Shown: positions 1 through 10,159 of the stretch, one piece after another
Position numbering within the stretch: the stretch's first letter is position 1
Layout: each line of letters begins with the position of its first letter
DNA from: Hermatobates lingyangjiaoensis
Taxonomy: Eukaryota; Arthropoda; Insecta; Hemiptera; Hermatobatidae
NCBI GenBank assembly: GCA_026182355.1
Contig: JAPFBL010000546.1
Coordinates: 10,001 to 74,000 of the forward strand
Length of the DNA stretch: 64,000 nt
Direction: 5' to 3'
Notes under the pieces: generated by a model
The model's input: the letters and a program-made list of their open reading frames with translations, nothing else
What the model was told of the DNA's origin: nothing
The model's database searches: none
Translations under genes and position numbers: made by a program

Positions 1-57
1 CAACGGTATAATGGACTAATAGGTAATAAATAGATTAAGATATATATATTATATATA

Positions 58-140
58 TATATTAGGCAGCAGACTTTCGTTAATACATATTTGATTAAAA
101 TCTTTCTGGATCCTTTTTCTAGCTTACTAATAAGTTGTTT
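58..140 (-). mobile_element. PLE N-terminal junction fragment next to (TA)n
   Basis: A (TA)n tract is followed by TTAGGCAGCAGACTTTCGTT, the antisense form of the junction seen elsewhere in this window, where a PLE N-terminal coding segment runs into (TA)n (compare 4091, 8344, 37901 and 40094). Too short to assign a family. Confidence 0.35.
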
Positions 141-1045
141 GAAATTGCAAATACATCCAATAACAATTGTTCATATGTTTTATCCACAATGCTAGTCAGT
201 TACTTATTTATTAAAGAAAGAATAAATAATTATAAGAAAAAACAATAACACAATCAAAATGCATATCACACTGATAAAAGAAGGTAACAGTTAGGCTATG
301 GTAATTTGAAATGTTTATAGGTTTACACTAGACCTGAGATATTTGGTCTTACAGGTTTTTGATTTATTTCCAGTTCCTTTCTGATGTTTCTTCTGATACG
401 ATGAATTGAAAAAAAAGGGGTTTTGGGTTTTGGATTGTATTGGGACAATTGATTTGAGATTTCCTTGCAGAGGCGATATAATGAAACATTGCCTTGATAC
501 TGTGGTAGAGGGTTTAGAGTTTAGGATATATGCTATAATGGACTAAAACTCGTCTGAACCCGAGCACACTACCTTCTACTCCCAGACCATGGGTCACTTA
601 CAAATCAATCCTCATTGTCAAAAAGAGGCTTTTGTTAGTCTTAATTACAACTCAGAAAAAGAAAGAGGGATAAAAAAACCGCAAACCGCCCAGTCCCATC
701 CAGGTTTCCTATGAACCAACTTCTCAGACCTTCGAACAACCCTGATATTAATTTAAGAGGAGTGACCTTACAAAACAATTAAATATATATTTATATATAA
801 AAACAATTACAGAGTAATATTATATATGCGATAAAATAAAAAGACTGTAACAAAGTTTATTATGGATAAACCAGTCGTTTTTTGATAGAAAGGACTTACC
901 AGCAGTTATTGTATAAGAAAAAAGAAAATTAATGCCACTGCATTAACAGAACATAAATTAATGAAGGTTAGAATTTTGTTTTTGATGAAATAAAAATAAT
1001 ATTAAAAAAAAATGGATGAACAGAGAAGAAAAATTCTGGAAATGT
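141..1045. other. AT-rich stretch, nothing recognised
   Basis: No coding frame, RNA gene or repeat boundary that I can support. Contains ordinary A/T homopolymers and short TA runs near 785-800. Confidence 0.4.
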
Positions 1046-1049
1046 TATA

Positions 1050-1311
1050 TATGAGCCGCTTATTTTGAAAGTGGCCTAATTCCATTTATGTTAAAATCGA
1101 GATATTTAAGGGTTTGCGTTTTACAAAATTTAATAATATTGTCATTTTATTTATCAACTAATTTTTGTTATAAAAAAACTTAGTAATTTTAAATAAATTT
1201 TGTACAATTTGCTGTAAAAGGTAAAGATAACGTAAAAATGTAATTATTTAAATAGCTAGCTAAATTTTTTTGGAAAATGGAATTAGGCCACTTTCAAAAT
1301 AAACGGCTCAT
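1050..1311. mobile_element. MITE-like element with about 38-bp terminal inverted repeats
   Basis: The left end (about 1050-1090) contains TTTTGAAAGTGGCCTAATTC. The right end (about 1276-1311) is its reverse complement with one or two changes. The termini read ATGAGCCG and CGGCTCAT, and both abut TA-rich sequence consistent with a TA target duplication. About 260 bp with no coding capacity. A Tc1/mariner-type non-autonomous element is plausible from size and TA target, but the superfamily is inference. Confidence 0.75.
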
Positions 1312-1697
1312 ATTAGAAAGGACCAATCATCCGTTAATTATAGAAGTGATATTTCAAATTTAAATAGTATTTATTCGGGTGTATTAATGTAAACATTGTT
1401 GATGGATGAAAAATTGTGTTAGTGACTTTTTGGGGTTGCTTGTTTATTTCAGTTCAGTGTCACGTGTTCATTCAGACTACAGTTGTTGTTGAAATCCACA
1501 GAGTACTTTTCTTTGTAAAATAATTTGTAATGTAATATTAGTTTTTCTGTTTCAAAATTTATAATTGTGTAAGTTCTCTCACTAACCTATAGTCAAAAAT
1601 TTCTATTGTAATTTCTTATTTGTAACAAATAGCGCTTTTTGTGTATGTTTTATTTTTGAACGATTGAATTATTTCTTATATTTCCTCTGTTTTTATA
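1312..1697. other. AT-rich spacer, nothing recognised
   Basis: No frame or repeat boundary that I can support between the MITE and the first PLE terminal motif. Confidence 0.35.
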
Positions 1698-1792
1698 GGC
1701 CTATGAAAACAGTTTTAAATAAAAACCGAAATGTTGGCATTGTGAGTTTAATTTGAACCTGAAGAACTGACCGAATCCTGATAAACATAAAC
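1698..1792 (+). mobile_element. PLE terminal fragment, 'CCGAAACGTCGG' family
   Basis: Carries CCTATGAAAACAGTTTT and then CCGAAATGTTGG (1700-1737), followed by a segment that reads AACTGACCGA. The same order of blocks occurs at 24346-24440, 41228-41310 and 49410-49470. It is diverged and has no flanking (TA)n at its left end. Confidence 0.6.
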
Positions 1793-1884
1793 ATAGTTTT
1801 GTATATATTTTTATTTAATAAAGTTTGTTAATATATATATTGAAGAAAGAGGTAAATCTTTTGTTTGAAATATTTAAGTTGTGG

Positions 1885-1990
1885 CAGCCCTGTTTAAGTG
1901 ATGCTTAAACACAGGATATAAGGATACTGTTTTCTTTATTGGATAGAAGGATTAATTTAAATCGAGTTTCTTAAACAAATTTAAATAGAA
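1885..1990. repeat. Dispersed repeat, second copy near 21665-21755
   Basis: Shares the blocks TGCTTAAACACAG, GGATATAAGGATACT and GATTAATTTA, in order, with 21670-21745. Identity of the family is unknown. Confidence 0.5.
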
Positions 1991-2690
1991 TAGTGATTAA
2001 AATGTTTCAATTTGAAGACAGAAATCAATTAATTTTGGTGAAATTAAATTTTGGGGAAAGTCGGTCCCTTTTTTGTTTATTTAAAGCAGATGATTAGAGG
2101 AGGATTTACTAGAAGAATGGTTTTCGGTGTCTTGATGGCGTTAAAGGGGTTGGTTTTTAGGGGTTGTGATGGAGGGTAGGGGGTGGTGGGGGGGGGGGGT
2201 GAGAGAGGGAGGAAAGCATCGATTGAAATGGAAGACATGCGATCTCACAGTTAAGCAATAAACTATTCATAACTGTAACTCCCTATAAGTGTGTCTTCCT
2301 TTTTACTTTTAGCTTATAGCTTTTGAAGATGAAAACAATTTTTGCTTTTAGCTTATAGCTTATAGAAGATGGAAAATAATCATCCTTTTGGTTATTAAAC
2401 TTGAAGAAACAAACAATAAGTCGAACCAAGTGTTATTATAGATATCAATTGGTAATCAAAACAGAAAAAAAAAAACAAAGTTAACTCAAACAACAGACAA
2501 CAACATATCATTCATGAAGAAAAAAAATTGCGTCATTTTCATTTAACTGAGGTAGTAATCGTGGAGTAGTATTCCATTAAGGAGTCGAACTATTTAAATA
2601 TGATTTTGTACTTTCATTTTTTGTTTGTCTTATTTCCTGTCTGATATTGTACCTGTTTTTTTATTACTTGTCTTGTATTACTTATATATA
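1991..2690. other. Spacer with a G-run and a short direct repeat
   Basis: Holds a purine-rich stretch with a G-run at about 2189-2201, and two close copies of TTAGCTTATAGCTT near 2309 and 2347. No gene seen. Confidence 0.4.
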
Positions 2691-2699
2691 TATATATGA

Positions 2700-2866
2700 C
2701 TCAGAGTCACCGCCCTGTCTTACTGCGGGACACTTCGCTCTTCACACCTCCTGATGACGACGATGGTCGAAATATCGATGTGAGTTATGTCTGTGTCTTT
2801 CTCTGTGTTTCCTTCGTTTTGAATTTATTTTATTAAAAAAGTCCGCTGGACCGTTTCTTTTAATTG

Positions 2867-2870
<4 letters not shown>
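2700..2870 (+). mobile_element. PLE terminal fragment with hammerhead-like hairpin
   Basis: Bounded by (TA)n at both ends. At 2751-2773 it reads CTGATGA, C, a GAC...GTC stem, then GAAA. This is followed by TATCG and a GTGAGT that resembles a 5' splice site. Confidence 0.65.
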
Positions 2871-2903
<33 letters not shown>

Positions 2904-2906
<3 letters not shown>

Positions 2907-3040
2907 AGTGGAGTCGCATTCCACGCACAATCTTGAACGCACGTCGCTCTTCTTCTTCCCTTCTACTCTCTTCCTGATGACAAACGTCGGTTCGAAATAT
3001 TGATCCAGTAAGTGTTCTCGTTCTTTATGTGTCGTTTTTT
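2904..3040 (+). mobile_element. PLE terminal fragment with hammerhead-like hairpin
   Basis: Lies between two (TA)n tracts. CTGATGA (2974-2980) is followed by a short AAC/GTT stem and GAAA (2994-2997), then CCAGTAAGT, with a splice-donor-like GTAAGT at about 3008-3013. Confidence 0.6.
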
Positions 3041-3043
3041 TCA

Positions 3044-3405
3044 GTTATATATATATACACTTTAACACATAGAAAAGAACACAGAAAGACACTACAGAAC
3101 TCACTTCGATATTTCAACATCCGTCGTCATCGGGAAGAAGTGCAAAGTACTCGCATTGAGAAGCAAACTGCTACTGGCCTCCAGAGTAACTCGTGGAACC
3201 ACCGCAATGCTGCCCCCCAGCGGAGGAGAGGAAAAATAGAAATCCCTCCAATATTTATTTAGAAAACAAGATAAAAAATATATAAAAAATATATAAAATA
3301 CGAAATAATAATAATAACAAATAAATAATAAAATAATAATAAAATAAAAAATAATTAACGGTACAGGTTAAGACCAGGAGGAGAACGAGCCCCAAGGAGG
3401 CATAT
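3044..3405 (-). mobile_element. PLE 3' end: last codons of the ORF plus terminal segment
   Basis: On the minus strand, 3403-3353 encodes CLLGARSPPGLNLYR and a stop. This closely matches the C-terminus of the PLE protein at 54575-55780 (LLGARNSPGLNLIR). It is followed downstream by an A/T-rich 3' region and then, at 3140-3044, a terminal segment nearly identical to 54005-54130. That segment carries CCGATGA, a hairpin and GAAA, with a TTGAAA variant in this copy. The coding part is cut off at a (TA)n tract at 3406-3426. It is a remnant. Confidence 0.7.
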
Positions 3406-3427
3406 GAATATATATATATATATATAA

Positions 3428-3626
3428 GGTAAGGTGGCTGCACTGCGTGTAATTGTATCGTTGTTTACATCGGCCAGTGGACGCATTTACGTCTCCGTTC
3501 CTTCATTTCTTCTCCTTTTTCTTTTCTTTTTTTTTTCTTCTCTCCTGAAGACGGCAAGACACCGAAATTATCGAGATTCGTGAGTGTTAGTCCTTTTTCT
3601 TCTGTTCTCTAGCTGTAACTTTAATT
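3428..3626 (+). mobile_element. Solo copy of the PLE terminus (pLTR-like)
   Basis: Nearly identical to the reverse complement of 54165-54375, which lies directly downstream of the PLE ORF. Includes CTGAAGA (3545), a GG...CC stem, GAAA (3564-3567) and a GTGAGT at 3580-3585, and ends near AGCTGTAACTTTAATTATA. Flanked by (TA)n on both sides with no coding sequence attached. Confidence 0.75.
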
Positions 3627-3954
3627 ATATATATATTTTATGATTTTTGAGGATTTAGGTCATATGATTGAAACTGCTTCTCTCACCATTATTTCGACAT
3701 ATATTTATGTCTTCTTTGGCATATTTATTTTTGACATAAATATATATATATATATATTTAAATTTGCGTTTAACAACAGATTTACTACAGTTAGTGACTA
3801 TTACTCCTACAATGTTGGTTATTGTTTCAATTTAAGATGCATAAATGATGGGTAATAGAAAGGTAGTCATTATCCTTCATTTATAATGAATTTAAAATGA
3901 AAATAATAACCAAAAATTGTTTTAGTAATAGTGCTTATTGTAAAAAAAATACAT

Positions 3955-4045
3955 GTTGTAGCCCTGAAGAAGACTAAAATATATGTCGAAACGTCACCGA
4001 GAGAAATATTTTCAATCATAAGACCTAAACCTCAAAAATCTTGAA
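3955..4045 (+). mobile_element. PLE terminal fragment, 'CGAAACGTC' family
   Basis: CCCTGAAGAAGAC, a loop, then GTCGAAACGTC (3964-3995). Hairpin stem GAC/GTC. Upstream sequence back to about 3640 is partly coding-like but not assignable. Confidence 0.5.
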
Positions 4046-4090
4046 ACATATGAGTATTGGGTCAAAAAAACAAATCATGATGTATATATA

Positions 4091-4276
4091 TATATATTAG
4101 TACAAATAGGGAGCAGACCTTCTTTTATACATATTGTGTTGAACTGAATTGCCTTAATTAAACATACCTTCGCTCAAATAATCCACCAGCTAAATCAAGA
4201 CGATTTAAAATTAGCAAGGAAATATGAAAAACTGCTCAAAAAAAAAGTATATTTAATTAAGGACATTCAGTTCAAC

Positions 4277-4290
<14 letters not shown>
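4091..4290. repeat. Palindrome made of a PLE N-terminal segment
   Basis: The left arm (about 4132-4175) and right arm (about 4246-4282) are inverted copies of AATTGCCTTAATTAA with its surroundings. On the plus strand the right half reads LARKYEKLLKKKVYLIKDI, the charged N-terminal helix typical of the PLE pieces here. Both ends run into (TA)n. Confidence 0.65.
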
Positions 4291-4315
<25 letters not shown>

Positions 4316-4317
4316 TA

Positions 4318-4475
4318 ACTTTAAATTACACAAAGCACGACACAGAAAAGAGAATACAAAGAAAACTTACAGAATTCAATATTTCGAACTGTTGTTCGTC
4401 ATCAGGAGAGTAGACTAGAAGAGAGGACGAAGTGAGAGAGATCTCCCCACGTCGAAGAACGGAGCGCGAAACAAT
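4318..4475 (-). mobile_element. PLE terminal fragment with hammerhead-like hairpin
   Basis: On the minus strand, 4405-4382 reads CTGATGA, C, a GAAC/GTTC stem, then GAAA. CTGTAAGT follows. Closely related copies are at 42480-42640 and 52480-52635. Flanked by (TA)n. Confidence 0.65.
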
Positions 4476-4539
4476 ATATATATATATATATATAATTATA
4501 TATATATATATATAACATATATATATATATATATATATT

Positions 4540-4910
4540 TGTAAATTTTGGTAGCAGTCATTTGACACACACATTATAGAAAATGACACCACATTTAGCT
4601 GATACCTGTTTCTTAACAAGTTTCTCAATTTTTCTAAATAACACTCTCGTTATTTCGCCTACACAATAAAGTACATCTCCTATGGTCGACATGTTTCGAA
4701 TGACCGAATAAACCAGATAATTTAACTTAGATCTTATTCACGTCCTGATGATGAATGTTGATCATTCGAAACATCTCGACCATTTATTGTGCGGAGATGT
4801 ACTTTATTGTGTAGACGAAATAACGAAAGTGTTATTTAGAAAAAATTGAGAAACTTGTTAAGAAACAGGTATCAGCTAAATTTGGTGTCATTTTCAATAT
4901 TATATATATT
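4540..4910. repeat. PLE palindrome: hairpin motif plus N-terminal helix, inverted
   Basis: Arms of about 130 bp, about 4578-4704 and 4767-4902. The plus-strand arm begins with CTGATGA, T, a GAATG/CATTC stem, then GAAA (4745-4771), and continues into a frame encoding a KIEKLVKKQVSAKFGVIF-like helix. The minus-strand arm has lost its CTGATGA half. The same family is intact and single at 27750-27960 and 43580-43765. Confidence 0.7.
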
Positions 4911-5655
4911 TATATATATTATAAAATCGGAAAGAGGATCCAAACAAGGCATCAAAAGAAGAAGAGTAACACAGAGATTAAAGAAAAACACTTGATAAAT
5001 CAACTTTTCTGGCAATCCGTCTTCAAAATATTTTATATTTTGACATTCGTCAACTTCAAAGAAACATGATGGCTACCTATAAATGAGTAGCTGCTCAGAC
5101 GATTTTTCTTTAATTCTTTGCAGTAGGACAAATATTGTAAATAAATATAACAGAAAACAAAATAAACATTTTGTTAGGAATTAGTTTTGAGGAAAGTGAC
5201 AAGATGAGAAATTAGTGAAATATAACAATGATATTAGATAGGAGGCGGGTAGGTAGAATCAATAATTTACCTTGTGAAGCAAAGACATGGTGACAGAGAG
5301 AGAGAGAGAGTGAGCGAGAGAGAGAGTGAGCGAGAGAGAGAGATGCTCAATGGAACAGACATGTAATGCTTGACGTGTCACAAACATCAACTGAATCATT
5401 CAACCAAACTGTCTTCTCATCATCTATTGCATCATGAACTAATAATTATCGACTTGAAAAAGAAAAAAAAAAAGATTTTCTAAATCCAATTTAATGACAA
5501 TCCAACGAAAGCAGAAGTAATGAAGAAAAAAAAAATTATATTTCGAAATTTATAGATTAAATCCAGCTTTTCCTTTACTATAAGTAATGTATAGTGATCG
5601 TGAAAAAATTCGATATCGATATATGATATCAAGAGTTATTGTTGATTATTAATTT
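4911..5655. repeat. Spacer with a (GA)n microsatellite
   Basis: A (GA)n tract with GAGCGA interruptions lies at about 5294-5342. The rest is AT-rich with no supported gene. Confidence 0.5.
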
Positions 5656-5659
5656 ATAT

Positions 5660-5815
5660 ATATATATATATTAACGGTTACTAGCCGTTGCGTCTACAAT
5701 GTGCTTGGTCTCCCTTTCTCTTTTCTCCTGAAGACGGATTACCCGAAAATTTGAGTCTGTAAGTGTGTTTCCTTACTCTGTGTGTTACTCTTCTTGAATT
5801 TTGAACTCGTGTATA
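5660..5815 (+). mobile_element. PLE terminal fragment, 'GTCTGTAAGTGTG' family
   Basis: CTGAAGA (5728), a CGG...CCG stem, GAAA (5745-5748), then TTTGAGTCTGTAAGT, with splice-donor-like GTAAGT at 5759. Related copies: 23855-23990, 37685-37880 (-), 52155-52335 and 56205-56330 (-). Confidence 0.6.
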
Positions 5816-5819
5816 TATA

Positions 5820-5940
5820 TACAATAGCAGTTTGCTTGTCAACGCGAGTTGTCATCTTCCTGATGACGATGGATGTCGAAATATCGAAGTGAGTTTATTG
5901 TGACTTTTTGGGTTCCTTCCTATTTGTTAAAGTATATATA
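5820..5940 (+). mobile_element. PLE terminal fragment, 'ATATCGAAGTGAGT' family
   Basis: CTGATGA (5860) with a short hairpin, GAAA (5878-5881) and then GTGAGT (5889-5894). Same family as 34858-35095. Flanked by (TA)n. Confidence 0.6.
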
Positions 5941-5966
5941 TATATATATATAATACATATATATAT

Positions 5967-6148
5967 ATAATCTAGGAGGTGTCAGAGCTTATTTTTCTTC
6001 ATTGTGATTCTTCCTACGTCATTTTGTCTCATATACATATCTTAGGTGTTGCTGTTCTGAATACTGGGCCGTGACTGAGTGTCGGCTTGGCGAGTAGCTG
6101 GTGGTTGGTCACCTAGTAGCTGCAAGCTCTGACACCTCCTAGATTATA
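5967..6148. mobile_element. Foldback MITE-like element, copy 1
   Basis: Terminal inverted repeats start ATAATCTAGGAGGTGTCAGA and end with the reverse complement. The interior includes GTGACTGAGTGTCGGC and CAGTAGCTGGTGG-like sequence. A second copy with the same interior is at 35154-35400. Both insertions are in (TA)n. No coding capacity. Could also be an inverted pair of PLE ends, but it lacks the GAAA hairpin motif. Confidence 0.7.
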
Positions 6149-6169
6149 TAAAGAAGAGTAAATAAATAA

Positions 6170-6204
<35 letters not shown>

Positions 6205-6209
<5 letters not shown>

Positions 6210-6472
6210 GTATATTTAGGAAGCAGTCCTTCATTTATACAGGTTTGATTAAATAATACGCCATATTTACGGTTGACTAGTTTCCTTGTGTATTTCTCAA
6301 GGGATCTGAATAATCATCTGAAATGGAAGATTTAAAGACAATGGAATCATTGGAAATGTTCTATACAATTTAGATGTTTGTGCAAGAAGATTATTCAGAT
6401 CCCTTGAGAAATACACAAGGAAACTAGTCAACCGTAAATATGGCGTATTATTTAATCAAACCTGTATATATA
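6205..6472. repeat. PLE palindrome, arms about 80 bp, loop about 73 bp
   Basis: Left arm about 6236-6315 and right arm about 6389-6469, perfect or nearly so. The right arm, on plus, encodes FRSLEKYTRKLVNRKYGVLF and then NQT before (TA)n, a PLE N-terminal helix. The left end shows the typical junction AGGAAGCAGTCCTTC. Confidence 0.75.
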
Positions 6473-6498
6473 TGAATATATATATATATATATATATA

Positions 6499-6626
6499 TA
6501 ACACTTAAAATAAACAGTGACATAGACTGAAACATAACAAAAGACTCACTCTTCAATATTCGAAATATTGAAGAGTGAGTCTTTTGTTATGTTTCTGTCT
6601 ATGTCACTGTTTATTTTAAGTGTTAT
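6499..6626. repeat. Zero-spacer palindrome centred in a PLE hairpin motif
   Basis: The sequence is almost self-complementary over about 128 bp, centred on TATTCGAAATA near 6561. Each arm reads outward GAAATATTGAAGAGTGAGTC and on to ATTTTAAGTGTTAT. The arms therefore start at the GAAA end of the motif, and the CTGATGA half is missing from both. Same family as 31142-31240. Confidence 0.8.
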
Positions 6627-6672
6627 CTGTCCTGCCGGACCGTTTTTTCGTTTATCTTGTATATATATTATA

Positions 6673-6699
<27 letters not shown>

Positions 6700-6703
<4 letters not shown>

Positions 6704-6890
6704 ACAAACACTTTTTTTGTTCTTGGAATTTGGTCAGGGTTAATATACGGAATCACCTTTTTGCCAACGTTTCGTCTTTATTTTAAAACATCCTCAGGGC
6801 TATAAACTAACAAAAAAACAATAAGCAATTGACATTTGTCATTTCTACTTTAAAAACATCATAACATATTCAATAAGCTTACTCAAGGCT
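6700..6890 (-). mobile_element. PLE terminal fragment, 'GAAACGTTGGC' family
   Basis: Minus strand 6797-6770: CTGAGGATG, an A/T hairpin, then ACGAAACG. Matches one arm of the palindrome at 40387-40680. Confidence 0.6.
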
Positions 6891-6981
6891 AGCTTGTTAC
6901 CTTACCAACATAATCGTTATCTGTCATTACATGTGCTACTACCAAGCGACATATTATTGAAACACTTTTTTTTATAATACA

Positions 6982-7024
<43 letters not shown>

Positions 7025-7033
<9 letters not shown>

Positions 7034-7175
7034 CGGATAAAACGAAATACGATCCAAACTGGACACAATACGAGTTCGAGATTAACAAAGAGCAACACAC
7101 AACCCTACTATTATTGTATGAAGTTTCCCTACTTTGTGTGTTGCTCTTTGTTAATCTCGAACTCGTATATTATAA
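7025..7175. repeat. Short palindrome of PLE end sequence
   Basis: The arms, about 7062-7098 and 7133-7168, share GAACTCGTAT and GTTGCTCTTTGTTAATCTCG in inverted orientation. Flanked by (TA)n. Confidence 0.6.
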
Positions 7176-7484
7176 TATATATCTATAATATAATTATAAT
7201 ACAATCATCCATAGCAATATAAACTAGATAACATTGCAACTTTAACTATTTATGATGGAACTATAAATCCTACTTAAATTGTCTGTATCTGTTTTTCTAT
7301 TCCAAGTATTATTAGTATTTTTGATATGTATCATTTCTTTGATCAATCTTTTATTGTATGAACTTTCATAATCTATTCCAAGAAGAAGAAAAAGTGTTTG
7401 TTAGAAATTTATGGTCAAGAAAACAGTACCGTATTATATTATATAAGTTAATTGGATTGATTAGGAACTCGAGTTGTAAATGAC

Positions 7485-7640
7485 AGGAATGAAAGGTAAT
7501 GTTTATTATACAAGCGCGACACACTGACTGGCTGACCCCCTCCTCGAGGCCAGCCTTGATAATCTGTCTCTGTGCGTAAACAAAGACTTTGACCCGCGTA
7601 TGCCGGCGGTACAGCCACCGCCAACTCCGCTAACTTATAT
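7485..7640. other. GC-richer island of unknown origin between (TA)n tracts
   Basis: Distinctly higher G+C than its surroundings, with an inverted CTGGC/GCCAG pair and ending at (TA)n. No match to the other PLE pieces that I can see, and no supported frame. Confidence 0.35.
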
Positions 7641-7699
7641 ATATATGATACATGCATATTGGTTAAAAACCAACCGCGACCGATATAACCATACATAAT

Positions 7700-8322
7700 T
7701 TTTCAATTCATCCAAAGCAACAAGAAATTTCTGCCTTTCGGTATATGATAGATTGATTAATAAGAATTCCGATGAATCAAAACAACTATAATAAGGAATT
7801 AAATATAATTAAAAAAATAGCAACGAATAACGGTTATAATGAAAGCTTAATAAAAAAAATATTAAAAAATGGAAAGAATAAAATTAATAACAAATACAAA
7901 AGCCCTAGCAATAATAAATACGCGTCTCTAACATACCTATGAGATATTAGTAAAAAAATAGCGAACTTAATAAAACGATACAACATAAAACTAGGATTTA
8001 AAACTAATAATTCTATAAGTCAAATATTAACTTGCTCAACCGAAAATGTAATTAATAAATATGAAAAAAGCGGGGTATATAAATTAAAGTGTAGTGATTG
8101 TAATCAAATATATATTGTCAGACGAGAAGAACCCTAAAAATAAGATTTAAAGAATATCTTAAGGACTATTTAAATAATACAAATAAATCAAATTTTGCAA
8201 ACCACCTGACTGAACACGGACATACACCTGACAGCTTAGAAAACATAATGGACTTACTACAGAAAGGACAGAGACTCAACATTACTGAACAGATAGAAAT
8301 ATACAAGTGTGTTCTCTAATCG
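7700..8322 (+). pseudogene. Decayed PLE ORF end with GIY-YIG-type endonuclease
   Basis: In one frame, 7790-8130 reads NKELNIIKKIATNNGYNESLI, a lysine-rich linker, SLTYL, stop, DISKKIANLIKRYNIK, then GVYKLKCSDCNQIYI. The last part is the Tyr/Cys-rich start of a GIY-YIG nuclease domain as found in PLEs. After a frameshift near 8130 it continues TLKIRFKEYLKDYL, then NFANHLTEHGHTP and a stop near 8320. There is a TGA stop near 7944 and a TAA near 8137. Lysine- and asparagine-rich, AT-rich codon use. It belongs to a different PLE lineage from 54575-55780. Confidence 0.65.
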
Positions 8323-8339
8323 CGATTCGGTCTATATAT

Positions 8340-9148
8340 ATATATATTAGTGTATATTGGCAGCAGATTCTCTTGTAAACATATTTTATTAAAGTAGACG
8401 GCAGCTTCTGCATTACGACCTTTTTGCTGGTGTTTTCTAGTTTTCTTTGGTATGGAGTGATTTCATGAAGGAGTTGTCCCAGAGATATCAAAGAAATAAT
8501 TTCATAGCTTACTCAATATTATATTTTTACTTAAAAGTTTCGGTTTCACTGAAATCATCATCAGGTATATCGTATAAACTGATTAAGCGTAAACTAACAC
8601 AATAACAATTTTGAAAAAGTTAAACAAACATTAAAATAATTAAAATTAAGAGGATAAATAGAAATAGACAATCATTGTGAAAATACAAGTCCACTGTGAC
8701 AAGTGGAAGGTTACAACTTGTTATACACATTGCTTGTTATAAGCCTACACTAATAGGCCTACACTGACAGGACCCCCCAAGCAATGTGTATAACAAGTTG
8801 TAACCTTCCACTTGTCACAGTGGACTTGTATTTTCACAATGATTGTCTATTTCTATTTATCCTCTTAATTCTAATAATTTTAATGTTTGTTTAACCTTTT
8901 CAAAATTGTTATTGTGTTAGTTTACGATTAATCAGTTTATACGATATACTTGACGATGATTTCAGTGAAATCGAAAGCTTTTAAGTAAAAATATATTATT
9001 GAGTAACCTACGAAATTATTTCTTTGATATCTCTGGGACAACTCCTTCATGAAATCACTCCCTACCAAAGAAAACTAGTTAGAAAACTAGAAAACACCAT
9101 CAAAAAGGTTGTGAATGCGGAAGCTGCCGTCTACTTTAATAAAATATA
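8340..9148. repeat. Largest PLE palindrome, arms about 360-370 bp, loop 41 bp
   Basis: The left arm (about 8380-8736) and right arm (about 8778-9146) are inverted copies with scattered differences. The loop is about 8737-8777. The plus-strand arm carries the hairpin motif TTGACGATGATTTCA...TCGAAAG (about 8950-8975), then a frame encoding ISLGQLLHEITPYQRKLVRK and KKVVNAEAAVYFNKI, the PLE N-terminal region, ending in (TA)n. The minus arm has CTGATGATGATTTCA...CCGAAA at 8564-8538. The inner 200 bp of each arm is non-coding. Confidence 0.8.
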
Positions 9149-9152
9149 TATA

Positions 9153-9412
9153 TACACTTCAATGTACATAAAGAAACATAATAAAAACACAAACTTACAG
9201 TCCCTAATTTTTGGTTGAACCATCTTCTGGAGAAATAAGAGAGGGAAACCAAGCGCACTGGTACCGAGACGGTGGTCTCCAACCATCTCTGTACCAGTGC
9301 GCTTGGTTTCCCTCTCTTATCTTTCCTGAAGATGGTTCAACCGAAAATTAGGGACTGTAAGTTTGTGTTTTTAATTTCTCTATGTTTCTTTATGTACATT
9401 GAAGTGTATTTG
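9153..9412. repeat. PLE terminal palindrome, arms about 112-118 bp
   Basis: Arms about 9153-9264 and 9294-9409, with a spacer that also partly pairs. The plus arm has CTGAAGAT, GGTT/ACC stem, GAAA (9326-9346), then GGACTGTAAGTTTG. Related single copies: 28430-28565, 34745-34855 and 42180-42475. Confidence 0.75.
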
Positions 9413-9454
9413 TCCATTTCGGATGGTATTTTCATCGAAAAGGTGTATATATAT

Positions 9455-9548
9455 ATATATGATCAAACCACAATAAGAAATGGGAAAGCAAGACTGTGGT
9501 TTGATCATTGATTGTTGTTTCACGTGTTTATGTGAAATCTTTTTATAT
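9455..9548. repeat. Truncated copy of palindrome family X
   Basis: GATCAAACCACAATAAGAAA is followed after a few bases by an inverted GTGGTTTGATC and CACGTGTTTATGTGAAATC. Family X is full length at 28918-29130, 34260-34485 and 46205-46425. Confidence 0.65.
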
Positions 9549-9549
9549 A

Positions 9550-9778
9550 TATATCAGTGTATATTGGCAGCAGATTCTCTTGTAAACATATTTTATTAAA
9601 GTAGATGGCAGCTTCCGCATTCACGACCTTTTTGCTAGTGTTTTCTAGTTTTCTCTGGTAGGGAGTGATTTAGTGAATTTCACGAAATCAATCCCTACCA
9701 GAGAAAACTAGTTAAAAAACTAGAAAGAACTAGCAAAAAGGTCGTGAATGCGGAAGCTGCCGTCTACTTTAATAATAT
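9550..9778. repeat. PLE N-terminal palindrome, arms about 80 bp
   Basis: Inverted copies of the N-terminal piece seen at 8380-8470 and 9040-9145. The plus arm encodes a KKVVNAEAAVYF-like helix and runs into (TA)n. Spacer about 9673-9688. Confidence 0.7.
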
Positions 9779-10059
9779 ATATATATCATTGAAGTCAATT
9801 GTAATGTTATAGTTGCAGAGTCAGATTTGGGATATAACACATCAAGTCTGCCTCGAATGGCAGCTAATCATGGCTAAATAAGTAATGTTGCTTTGGAGAA
9901 GGGATCTCGTCTTATTCATTATTTTGTGAGCATTTACGTCTCACTGTCTAACCCCTTATTTCCTATGAGAAGCTAAAACTAAAACTAGACTAAATAACTT
10001 ATTTGTTTTATGCTATGTTTCTAGTTTGTTTTTCACCTTTCTTCTAAAAAAAAATTAAT
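9779..10059. other. Spacer, nothing recognised
   Basis: AT-rich sequence with no supported frame between the PLE palindrome and the Helitron-like region. Confidence 0.3.
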
Positions 10060-10159
10060 TGTTATAATATTAATCGGTATACATAAAATACAAAGTTTGT
10101 TTGTCTGACTGTTATAGAAATAAAACTGCATACATTTATTTCATTAATTGTGCAATCTC

